This document shows positions 55,078-64,000 of a DNA stretch of 64,000 nucleotides, piece by piece. How positions within the stretch are numbered: the stretch's first letter is position 1; the number at the start of each line of letters is the position of its first letter. A model generated the notes under the pieces. The model was not told where the DNA came from. It searched no databases and worked only from the letters and a program-made list of their open reading frames with translations. Source of the DNA: Paratinospora sagittata. Taxonomy: Eukaryota > Streptophyta > Magnoliopsida > Ranunculales > Menispermaceae. The stretch lies in contig CM069608.1 in assembly GCA_035771175.1 (NCBI GenBank), positions 9,814,019 through 9,878,018 of the forward strand. Direction: 5' to 3'. Position numbers and translations under genes: made by a program.

Positions 55078-56641
55078 AAATACCCCCTCAAATGAGAGGT
55101 TTGAGCATCAAGTAGAAAGTTCTCTCTTGAGTGCTTTTGAGTATTTTCCTCTCCGTAGCTCTCTTGAAATTCCTAGAGTATATTCTGTAGTTGCGGTATT
55201 AACTGATCTTCCACAACAGAAATGATTTTCTTGAGTGTTCTCCTCCCTTCTTTCAACAACAACCCCATCACTTATATAGATCTCATTCTCTTAACTACAT
55301 TCATCCTCTTCTCACTTCTAGCATACAAGCAACTAGGTGAAGGTTAAGAGCTTGGTGTATGGTTAGGTGGAGATCAACACGGACCGAGGAACATGAATTA
55401 CGCACATACGTGTGGGTGTGATCCTTGACTTTTTCCCTTATTCTTATTTATTTCTAACATGTTATATCTTATCTAGTTAAATGGGTGTATGTGAATTACC
55501 TTCTTAAATTATTTACATGTTAGTCATTATTGTGATGCATGTATTATGTTTTTTCATAAAGTTATCATGCACTTTCATTATATCTAATATTCACTTACAA
55601 CATACCATTTATGCATGTACCTTGGTATATGAAATACATGCGTCATACCATTGCTCTACTGAATTAGTAATTGATTTAATTTGCCAGACACAGTTTTGTC
55701 CCAAGTACCTTTGAATAGTGAACGGGAGGCAACTTGCTGCTCTAGAAAAGTGGTATTTAAGCGAGACCATTGTAACTCCACCACTCAGCTTGGAGACTAG
55801 TCTGGTTGATTTGATTGAGAACTATTTTTTTGGAGTAACCTTGTGATATGGTACTATTCATGTATACAGTACTATTCACATATATAAATGATTATGACAT
55901 GATATGAGTTATTGGATGTTATTCAGTGATAGTTTTATAATGACATGATATGTTAATACATTACATTAATAATGTTGGTATGTTATCATATGATTTGTCT
56001 CACTAAAGATACACTAAAAAAATAATAATACATTGAAAGGTGACTTGGCTTAGTTCGGGGTGTTCCGAAAGGCCAAGGTTATGTGCCACGATGGCCAGTG
56101 AATTTCGAATTCCATTCGAGAGGAGTTCTGAGGGAAAGATGATTCCGCTTGAGTGGTCTATGACCCAAATGGATGGTTAGCGATGATACTTAAAAACAAA
56201 TTAATGTTGCAACGTAATGTACACACTTGTTTGAATATCTATTTGGATTTGATGTATTATGTTATTAATAAATAAGAATTTAGGAATATTGTTTAAGGTG
56301 ATCCAATGGGTATTAGCTCACCCCCTTTCTTTTTCAGAAATGAATAATGTAGCATGAGCAATCCATGAGTTGAAGAGCAGTAGTAGCTAGTACTATTGGT
56401 GGCTTAGATTTGACTGTGTATAGTGGTCATTTGTACATACTAGTAAGAATAATAGTTCTATTAGGGTTAGGCAATGTCCTTGAAAAATAAAAAAATAAAT
56501 GTGTTCTCACTAATTTTAAAACATTTTTTTATAAGGATATTGACCTGACATGATGGACACTCACGCCCCGGTTAGGTAATCTAGGCGAGTTGCACTCCAT
56601 TATAATGCACATGATTAGGTCCGAAAAATTAGAGTGTGACA
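55078..56641 (+). mobile_element. probable LTR of a gypsy-like element, plus orientation
   Basis: Ends GAGTGTGACA at 56641. It contains acttatatagatct as a TATA candidate (55272), a donor-like ctag|gtgaagg (about 55336), the shared module (55660-55800), and agctcaccccctttctttttcag at 56315-56337 as a branch-acceptor segment. The left boundary is not clear, because it abuts the preceding solo LTR. Confidence 0.6.
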
Positions 56642-57345
56642 TTGTATTTTTCTAATTATATCTTCTTTAATTATATTTTTTTGTCTTATCTACTGCTATT
56701 ATATTTAAAAAAAAAATACTTACATTTTTAATTTTGTCAAAAATTTGATATTTTTAAACAAAAATAATGATACCAAAAATTCATATATGAGTTACAAAAA
56801 AGAGTAGTGCTACATTGACATTTAAAAGATATATTTTAATGTGTACATCATATTTATATATTATTGTATTACTTTAAATCATGTGTTAGTACATAATTAA
56901 AAATAATATATATAATGATATATATATAGGTAATGTACATTTAAATGTCACTTTAACATTTTTTTAAAAAAATCATATTCTCATCCACGCATACTAATAT
57001 ATACAGATATGGTGGAATCAAAAGGCAGCATGCCACGAGTACATCAATTGAGTTCCTGAGCTATAGGATCGGCCACAAACATCTGCATAAAATGTGTGTG
57101 ATCCAACAGACGCGCAAGATAGTCCCACAGAATATTATAAAGATGTATGTGAACTAATAGATGATGTGTGAGATTCAGAGAACTCCACGTACTACACCCC
57201 ATGTACTACTTACCACGTCATAAAATCATTTCAAGCTAGGGATTACGTTCCTTAAAAGTATATATTTGGCAAAAAAAAAAACTTTCTATATAGGTAGGGT
57301 AAGTAGTTAACGACGACATATATAAAGTAATATACTTAGCTGAAG
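56642..57345. other. intergenic with MITE copy 2
   Basis: The only supported feature is the MITE at 56810-56962. The rest is non-coding. Confidence 0.45.
56810..56962. mobile_element. MITE-like element, copy 2
   Basis: Contains tttaaatcatgtgttagtac, the inverse of the loop of the element at 886-1045. Its ends, gctacattgacattta and taaatgtcactttaac, are inverted repeats. The interior is AT-rich. Confidence 0.6.
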
Positions 57346-57537
57346 ATGGCCGGCGATCAAAAGATTATTCGAAGTGTCTTTAGACATACTAAAATCAAAA
57401 CATATACGCTTTTGATCCCTTTGCTTTTTATATACATTTTAGAGAAAGGGTGGGATGAATTGACGCCATATATGTGTTTTTTCTTCCTTGTCGATGCCCT
57501 ATCCCTCTCCTACAATTCCCTTGTAATGAACTTCTGA
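57346..57537 (+). CDS. hypothetical 63-residue hydrophobic protein
   Basis: ATG in a fair context (gaagATGGcc) opens a 63-codon frame, MAGDQKIIRSVFRHTKIK..., with two hydrophobic stretches (TLLIPLLFIYIL and YMCFFFLVDALSL) that could be membrane segments. A TATA-like catatataaag lies 20 bases upstream of the ATG. That is too close for a normal plant leader unless transcription starts further up (tctatatagg at about 57286). I recognise no family. A frame of this length can arise by chance in AT-rich DNA. Transcript data would be needed to accept it. Confidence 0.22.
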   Translation: MAGDQKIIRSVFRHTKIKTYTLLIPLLFIYILEKGWDELTPYMCFFFLVDALSLSYNSLVMNF

Positions 57538-58025
57538 CGTGCACGTAAAGCAATATAAATTTTCCTTAAAACTTGTGGTGGTGATTGCGTCCACTTTGAT
57601 TTTACAGAAGTGTTGGAGAATTTCCCCGGCCCTCTCACTACTACAAAAAGTCGAAATAGAATAGTTAGAGAGATAAGGGATCAGGCGCGTGCAATTCTTC
57701 TTCGTGTTTTTGCCGAAAAGTTAATATTGCATGCCTTAGGCTTATAAAGTTATGATGAGATTCCACCATCCTCACTTTCTGTGGCAGAAGCCATTAAATG
57801 AAAGAGACGCTATTCATACACATTTTTACTGCAAAACTTATTAAGAAATTAAGTCCAAATTAATCATCTAAAGTGATATTGATGGAAGACATTAATATGT
57901 AATAGAAATACTAACATCAATGCACTAATTAATTTTAATAAATCATACTCTAATACATGATTGAGAAAATCTAATGGTTATGCATTTTTTTTTTATTACC
58001 GGTTGTCCGGCACTGCGGAGGTGTC
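57538..58025. other. intergenic
   Basis: No gene seen. Confidence 0.5.
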
Positions 58026-58618
58026 TGTTGGATTTTGGCTTAAACATGGATTCCTGGTTGGATTAGAACATGAAACATATATTTCAACAGTAATTAGAAC
58101 TTTTTAAATATAGATAAGTATTTTATGATCTAGTTGTATTTGAATAAGGAAACCATGTTAGTATAGAATGAGGAATCCTTGTTGGTTACGATTTCTAAAT
58201 ATTTTGGCTAGAAAGTCTATATATAAAAGGTCCATCATTGTTTATTGATAATTCCAACATGTGAGAGATTAAAAAGCAGGTGAAGCTTGTTTATCCTCTG
58301 AAGCTTGGTGAAAGAGTGTAGCGTTTAGAACTTGTGCGAGTGACGCGATTAGAGTTCTAGTTTTTTCTTAGAAATTCTTTTTTTGTTATTCTTCTTTATC
58401 AAAGTTTCAGATCTGTGTACTATCTGTTGTAGAAGTACTTGAGGTGTTTAATTCTTCTAAGGTACTTGTTAATTGACAGTAGATTATTTTTGCCCGAGGT
58501 TTTTTTCCTGATTTTGAAGTTTTTTCACGTATATCTTTGAGTTGTAGGTGTTGATCTCTATTGTTATTTTCTTTATTGAATTTGTGAGATTGAAGGGTTT
58601 GGGTATTTTTTCCAATTA
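58026..58618 (+). repeat. copia 5' LTR (Tnt1-like)
   Basis: Starts TGTTGGATTTTGGC and carries a TATA box tctatatataaaagg at 58207-58221. It ends just before a primer site, TGGTATCAGAAC (58621-58632; tRNA-Met type, one mismatch). The TG...CA end has decayed to aattaa. No matching 3' LTR in the window. Confidence 0.75.
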
Positions 58619-58995
58619 ATTGGTATCAGAACTACGATTAGAGTTGCACTTCAATTGATTCATTAAAGTGTGAAGAGATTTAGAGATGTGGAAATATTGA
58701 TTCGATTTGAAGTTTGAAGTGGAAAGGTTTAATAAATGGAAGAGATAATTTTGGCTTGTCGAGAATTCAATTCGAAGACTTATTAATTCAGTTCATGAAG
58801 CAAAAGTTAATGAAGGGGCATGTTGGGGGTGCGAGAAATCGAGACACCTAAGGAAAAATTGCAAGAATTGAAAACTAAACTGAGCAAGTTCAGAAAATAG
58901 CTCCAAGTCGACAAACAAAAATGTCGATGATGACGGTACCAATCTGAATGTCGTTGAGTTTAACAATGATTTTGTTCTTATGGCATCTGAGATGA
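58619..58995 (+). pseudogene. copia leader, gag zinc knuckle and protease start, with internal deletion
   Basis: After the primer site the plus strand gives a gag-like start (KFEVERFNKWKR*) and soon CWGCEKSRHLRKNCKN, a CCHC zinc knuckle. DDGTNLNVVEFNNDFVLMAS follows. Gag capsid sequence between them is missing. At about 58996 the sequence switches to minus-strand gypsy coding. Confidence 0.68.
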
Positions 58996-60050
58996 CGCTC
59001 ATGATGCTCTTGGTCTTAGAGTAGACTAGGATATCATTAATGAAGACTATAATGAACTAGTCGAGATACGGTCTGAATACCCTCTGCATCAGATCCATGA
59101 ACATAGCTGGTGCATTAGTCAACCCGATTAGCATCACTAAGAACTCGTAATGTCCATACCTCGTCCGAAAAGCAGTATTCGGTACATCCTCATCTCTAAT
59201 CCTCAACTAATGGTACCTAGACCTCAAGTCAATCTTCGAAAAAAATTTGCCCCAATCAATTGGTCAAACAAGTCATCGATACGAGGAAGCGAATACTTGT
59301 TTGTCACAGTCACCTTATTCAGCTGACAGTAGTTTATGCACAATCTAAGACTCTCATCATTCTTCTTGACAAACAACACAGGTGCTCCCTAAGGTGACAT
59401 ACTAGGGAAAATGAATCCCTTGCCCATCAGCTCATCAAGCAGGACTCTGAGTTCATTCAACTCCTTTGGTGTCATACGATACGGTGGAATGGAAATGGGT
59501 TTTGTCCCGAGCATCAGCTCAATAATGAAGTCTACCTCTGGCTTAGGCGGTAAGTCAAGTAACTCATCAGGAAAAACCTCTGGGTACTCACAGACTACAG
59601 GAATGTCTGCTAACTAAACACCTTGTCCCACCTCATCCACTGGCCATCCTAGCAACCTCATCATCAGTGGCTAATCTACCCTGGGTAGGTGGTTTAGATG
59701 CAGTCCTACCTTGATAAACAAAGACTGGTTGTCCGGGTATCTGAAAGACAACCCTCTTGTAGAAGCAATCAATATGAGCGTGATATGTTGCCAGCCAATC
59801 CATACCCAAAATGGCACCAAACTCGAGGAACTCTAAGACTTTAAGGTCAACAGACATCTCATGGCCCTCGAATCTAACAATGCATCCCACACATACCATG
59901 TGAGGGAAAATCCTCTCATCGGCCTCCGTACTCAAAATCAACGGAATACTAGTCCTAACAGGAGATAATCTCAATTTATCTACCACACTTCCATAAATAA
60001 ACGACAGAGTAGAACCAACATCAATCAAAACATACATCAAAGAATCGCAA
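58996..60050 (-). pseudogene. Ty3/gypsy protease-RT fragment
   Basis: Minus strand: VLIDVGSTLSFIYGSVVDKL (protease, with DVGS in place of the usual D-[ST]-G-[ST]), GMDWLATYHAHIDCFYKRV, then the RT region [77 protein letters not shown] and VFINDILVYSKT. The RT catalytic F-[IV]-D-D motif reads FIND. The order and spacing fit the chromovirus-like gypsy branch. No LTR or gag is attached; it is a fragment joined to copia sequence at both ends. Confidence 0.85.
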
Positions 60051-60061
60051 ATGTTGATTGT

Positions 60062-60255
60062 ACCTTCAATTAACTATTTAGCAAGAGCACAAGCTTGACA
60101 AGCCAAAGTAGAAATAGAAGGATCCTTCATATACGACAACTAATAAAAAGAGATGGCGTGGTCAACAATGGGCTGAGAGACATGTCCAAGTCTGTCATGC
60201 CAAATGGAAGTGCTAGCTAATAAAACAACATGATGTGAAGAAGAATTTGCTGCTA
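60062..60255 (-). pseudogene. copia pre-integrase fragment
   Basis: The minus strand reads FVAANSSSHHVVLLASTSIW, HDRLGHVSQPIVDHAISFY, then ISTLACQACALAK, a GAG_pre-integrase zinc domain. It is opposite in strand to the copia LTR at 58026, so it comes from a different insertion or an inverted piece. Confidence 0.72.
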
Positions 60256-60399
60256 CGAATCAAAACAGACCACAATCAACCAGTCCTTGATGAAGAATTG
60301 GCTAGTAATAACCAACCAAAGAAGTACTGCATATTATTGCTTTGTTACCTCACTTGATAAGTCGTATTGCTTTTATTGTTATTAACCAAAATTTAAGTA

Positions 60400-60520
60400 T
60401 TGGAAAAAGGCCCGAAGCCTCTTAGCTTGGGTGGTAATAACCTCTCTACTTACCTATACTAGAAGGCAAGGATTAGATCATACAAGAGACAATAAAAGAG
60501 GTTATCTTTCCTTTCAAATG
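60400..60520 (+). mobile_element. tRNA-like SINE head, degenerate
   Basis: agcctcttagcttgggtgg resembles an A-box region, and ggcaaggattagatcata resembles a decayed B-box (GGTTCGAATC), about 45 bases apart. Plant SINEs commonly have this layout. No clear tail or duplication. Confidence 0.38.
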
Positions 60521-61569
60521 CAATTTAATAACTCTCAAGAACAATGTCAACAAAATGTGTTTGAAACGTGTGTTTTTAAAGTATTTTTCTATAGCAAAAT
60601 GCTAGCAAATACAAATGAGATTCATAAATGCTTTTTGTGACGAAGGCATTCAAACATGATATGCTAAAAGAATTCCTTTTTAGGAAGGAAATCCAAAAAA
60701 ATCTAGGTTTTTTTTGGTAATCCAAAGAAGATTTTCAAAGATTTGTCAAAATCCCTAAAATATATTTGTTTTAGGTATAACATTAATGTCAAGATTACTA
60801 TGAAAATGCTTCTAATTTCCTTCATAGCTTAGTGAAAATGTTGTATATATACATCAGTAATGTCAAGATTACTATAAAAATGCTTTTCTTACTGGAAGTA
60901 TTTTGTTTTCATCTCTTTGTTTTTTTTTTTAATGAATCTTCAATAATATGTCGAGGGTTAGGAGACGTTACTCATTTTATGGAGCTCATAAATTGTTTTG
61001 GATTGTTGCCCATGACATTTCATGTAACTATGATGGAGATTTTCATAGTTACTAAATTAAGTAATTACATTTCTTCCTTATTTATTTTTTTTCTCCCCTA
61101 ACCATATATCTCGTGCTAAATATGATGTAGTTTATTAATCAAGCTCATATTTAAAGCATTTAATTTGTTTGCTTTCATTAGTAATTCATAGTGGTGGCCC
61201 ATGGGGTCAACGACGAGGGTGCTTGAGTTTGCCCCCGGCATTTTGAATCGTGTACCTTTAGAGTTTTCCATATAAGTATAACACAATATAAAAATAAAAT
61301 GACATTTTTAAAAAGTATTAAAAAGCTTTAGAAACAAACTATGTATTGTAAGTAATAAATCCATGTCATTAGTAACATATAGTAAAAAAATCAATTTCAT
61401 CACAATATTTCTATCATAGAAGGTAATTGTTAACAAAGTACAGACTTTATTGCTAACTATATTCTTCAGTGACAGTTTTTGTACCTATATATACGAATGA
61501 AATCAACTACCATATTTTTTTTTTCATTGTTCAATTTCCTATTTGTTGCGTAGTGAATACATTATCATT

Positions 61570-61570
<1 letters not shown>

Positions 61571-61615
<45 letters not shown>
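61571..61615. repeat. (TA)n microsatellite
   Basis: An uninterrupted TA run of more than 40 bases. Confidence 0.95.
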
Positions 61616-61620
<5 letters not shown>

Positions 61621-62146
61621 GTCCATACTCTCGGACTACCGATCTGAGGACGCGTCAAATCGTGTCAATCTCATCAAGTATGACACAATGTCGACCCAAC
61701 CTCAGCACCCCTTTCAACTCGAACTAGGCACATAGTAGCACATGGGATCTGTTGTACAAACCCAATCTGACGAAGAAATCTCTCAAAATGTTAATATTTA
61801 ACCACATCAAAATACTTAACGCAAGATGTATAGAATGTCACTTCATGTAAAGGATATTGGTCCCTACAATCTATATAAGGGTCCCTTGTAACCTTAATTA
61901 AAAGAATATAAAACCTAACAAAATATAACTTGAGTATTATATGACATTTAAATTAAAAGATTAACATTAACCTAGTTAAGTTGAACATCATCAATGACCT
62001 CACGCAGTACTTGTAGGTACTCTCCCCTAATCTCATCTATTTCTCTGGTATCTATTTTTGAGCATGTGGCAAGTTGTTTAAATAAGCACAGTTTACGTGC
62101 AGTTGCACCAATAGTTTATGTTTCAGCCAAAAATCGCACCTAGAAC

Positions 62147-62171
62147 AAGGTGGTGGGGGGGGGAGGGGGGT
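62147..62171 (+). repeat. G-tract with G-quadruplex potential
   Basis: ggtggtgggggggggagggg followed by more G: four or more G runs of three within about 22 bases, in AT-rich surroundings. Confidence 0.6.
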
Positions 62172-62319
62172 GTAAAGCTTGGCCAAAAGACATCAAAGAT
62201 GTTTCCTTATCAGAATATATGAGTTAACATGTATCTCAAGATGTGTGTCATCACGATCAAGTATGTTTTGGGTCGGCGTGTGACAGATTGTCGTGCGTTA
62301 GTAAATCTCAACCATGAGC

Positions 62320-62530
62320 GGAGGCGAGGCCGAGAGTGCCTCAATCATGGTCAAGGCATGGTTGACGCAAGGTGTGCCTCGGCCATGGTGTGTCTCGGCC
62401 ATGGCCGAGGCATGTTGGGCTTTGGCCATGGTCAAGGCAAGTTGTGTCTTGACCTCAGTCAAGGCAAGGTGTAACTTGGCCTTGGCCAAGGTGTTATTCC
62501 TGGCTGCAACCGAGGTATCTCTCTTGGGCC
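62320..62530. repeat. GC-rich minisatellite with ggccatgg palindromes
   Basis: Irregular units of about 25-32 bases share ggccatgg or ggtcaaggca and gttg/gtgt words. ctcggccatggccgag (62393-62408) is a perfect 16 bp palindrome, and cttggccttggccaag is nearly one. A downstream gggtgtaaca (ending about 62670) looks like an LTR end, so this may be an LTR promoter region; this is inference. Confidence 0.7.
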
Positions 62531-62758
62531 CGGTTTAGGGCATCTTCTTCATTTTATTTCCTTGGTTCCTTTTGTTATGTTTGGGCACATCCCAGGTATT
62601 ATTTTTGAGGCATTATGGTTTTGGCACAACTTTGTTTATAACTTGGAGTTTGTTCAATTTTGGGTGTAACAGTATACCAAACATAGGAAAGAATTATTAT
62701 ACAAATATATTTGTATCAAGTTTAATTTACTTAAAACAAGATTGTTAAAATAGTCATA

Positions 62759-63392
62759 CCTCCAACAATGTAGTGTACCTGCAATCTGTTGCACGTCATA
62801 TCTTGTAGGACATCCTAATTGGCAATATAGAACAACAAGACAAACAGAACCCCATGAGTATGTGTTAACCTCGTCTAGGTTGAACAGTAGTTGTAAATAA
62901 TTTGTGTTCACCCTTGTACCACTCTTATCTATGAAAACAGTACAACCCAATATGAACAAGAGATGTGCCCTTGTTGTACACTCGGCCGAAGGATATTGTA
63001 GGCCCTTTTTCATTACTGATCCAAATATTCTTTGCAACTCTAATCCAATCAAACTGATTGTCCTCTAGCCGATTTTATCTCCTTAGTTATCTCTAAACTT
63101 GGCACTTCTAATGTTTCCTATAGTAGCAAGACCGCATATGTTCTCTATTCACAGTTTTGCCCACAGTTGAAATATGTAATAAGACCACGACATCATCGAG
63201 TTTGATGCTCATTTCAACGAAAGGTAAGTGAAATGTGTTGGTTTCTAGTTGACACCTCTTCACAAAAGAAGAAATCAAAGGCTTGTTGCCATTCTCATAC
63301 GTACACTTCAACAAAGGACAAAGACCAAATTTTTCAATGATCTTCGTAACTCTTTCTCTGTCAGGATGTTGACTGATGTCCCAAAAGGCCAC
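62759..63392 (-). pseudogene. plant mobile domain (PMD) protein fragment
   Basis: The minus strand starts MAFWDISQHPDRERVTKI and reads CQLETNTFHLPFVEMSIKL, then DDVVVLLHISTVGKTVNR, and after a break ARAHLLF-type sequence: TTRAHLLFILGCTVFIDKSG, LLFNLDEVNTYSWGSVCLVV, LGCPTRYDVQQIAGTLHCW. These are the landmarks of the plant mobile domain (MAIN/MAIL and 'phosphatase 7 long form homolog' proteins, also carried by transposons). The two halves are in different frames, 63108-63392 and 62654-63052, with stops between, so this is a pseudogene or has an unrecognised intron. A donor-like ttgttggag|gtatga at about 62758 may end the exon. Whether it is host-derived or transposon-borne cannot be decided here. 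Confidence 0.68.
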
Positions 63393-63537
63393 TTTTCTAC
63401 CATGATTTATGCACTTGATTATTTTGCGTTTTTGTATGAATAAGAAATTTACTTAAATTTGTGAAATAAGTTCATTCAAACGTAATCAGAAAAAATAATT
63501 GAATTTAACTAAAGACTGGAGTCATGTATCTTATTTT
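63393..63537. other. spacer
   Basis: AT-rich, no feature. Confidence 0.5.
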
Positions 63538-64000
63538 TGTTGGTGCACCCAAGAGGGAAGTGAATTTGGTGTAATGGTCAATTTAAGATTTTTTCAGTGA
63601 CTTAGTGATATACATTGGTACATTAGAATTAAATGCACATATTAACCGTAATGTAAAATGCATAATTTAAATCACACTAGAATTTATAGTGGTTCGGCCA
63701 AGCCTACATCCACTACCTAATCTCCCGATTAGGATTTTCTCAATCCACTAACTGATTTTCTTACGGGTGAGAACCAAACCGTTATACATACCCTTTTACA
63801 GGTTCAAGACAAACCTATCCTTTTGCAGACTAAGGATGAACCGCATTTCCTTTTTTCGGGATGAGGAAAATCCCATGTTCTTTTTACGGGATAAGGAAGA
63901 ATCGTTTCTCTTTTACAGGTTTACAAATAACCTATCATTTTATAGGTTAAGGGCGAACCTATCTTTTTGCGGGATAAGGATGAACCGATTTTCCTACTTA
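63538..64000 (+). repeat. start of an LTR, cut by the window edge
   Basis: TGTTGGTGCACCCAAGAGGG followed by tagtggttcggccaagccta is the typical opening of a group of plant copia LTRs. The rest of the element lies outside. Orientation is inferred from the TGTTGG end. Confidence 0.6.
63769..64000 (+). repeat. tandem repeats of about 32 bp in the terminal LTR
   Basis: Seven or so imperfect units share ccttttta(c/t)gggataagg and gaaccgatt words (for example 63830, 63862, 63895, 63965). Small insertions vary the period. They run to the window edge. Confidence 0.75.

Larger units (their letters stand above)
60521..62295. other. intergenic, AT-rich
   Basis: No gene recognised. It holds a direct repeat atgtcaagattactat-aaaatgctt (60786 and 60859), a (TA)n run (61571-61615) and a G-rich run (62147-62171). 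Short frames have no domain. Confidence 0.45.

Noticed and set aside
53036..56641. One 3.6 kb element in place of two adjacent LTRs
   Set aside because: The flanking 5-mers gatac and ttgta differ, and the two halves have promoter-like and splice-like signals in opposite orientation.
60400..60520. A functional tRNA gene
   Set aside because: A- and B-box-like words are present, but no cloverleaf can be drawn and the B-box is degraded. A SINE head fits better.
63538..64000. Integrated plant pararetrovirus
   Set aside because: The sequence fits the opening of a plant copia LTR. No viral coding is present in the window.

Overview
The window is nuclear DNA of a flowering plant, most likely a woody eudicot. 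It has AT-rich intergenic DNA, long (TA)n tracts, Ty1/copia and Ty3/gypsy retrotransposons with plant-type primer sites, LINE and SINE remnants, MITEs, and a few host exons with GT-AG introns. The species cannot be named from the sequence. About two thirds or more of the window can be assigned to mobile elements. No tRNA, rRNA, CRISPR array or operon-like cluster was seen.

Host genes. The 3' exon of an L-lactate dehydrogenase (1707-2147, +) is intact, but its first exon is not in the window. A CCT-domain regulator lies on the minus strand in two exons (28943-28611 and 27004-26747). A plant mobile domain (PMD) reading frame lies at 63392-62759 (-). A 63-codon frame at 57346 is a weak candidate.

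Elements, left to right. 1-612: LINE reverse transcriptase (-), beside a MITE whose second copy is at 56.8 kb. 3111-3955: a probable MITE split by a LINE 3' end. 4374-17690: a 13.3 kb Tat-type gypsy element (-) with two LTRs, tRNA-Asp primer site, gag, protease, RT, two RNase H domains, a dead integrase, 3' tandem repeats and an antisense ORF with its own intron. A 2.48 kb solo LTR (11558-14039) interrupts its RT, and that LTR is interrupted by a 208 bp fold-back (11935-12142). Then a SINE (18.46 kb), a TRIM-like element (18.93-19.66 kb), a 4.6 kb copia (20097-24681, -), further copia and RNase H debris, and a decayed copia (about 31.29-36.15 kb, +). 39088-50481 is a three-level nest: copia LTR element, non-autonomous gypsy, solo LTR. 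Three more LTRs follow (51430-52780, 53036-55077, about 55078-56641), then a copia/gypsy mosaic (58026-60260) and the start of another LTR at the right edge.

Most interesting signals. (1) A gypsy LTR family carries, just upstream of TATA, inverted repeats of the form GCC-GAA-NN-TTC-GGC, which resemble heat-shock elements. (2) The 208 bp fold-back has two inverted copies of that LTR's U3 end, six such motifs (five spaced exactly 20 bp) and a perfect 5 bp target duplication. (3) Several LTR families look as if they contain a spliceable intron with conserved branch-point and acceptor segments. (4) A roughly 110-165 bp module is shared by gypsy LTRs and a copia leader. Everything here comes from reading the sequence by eye; no alignment or database search was run.
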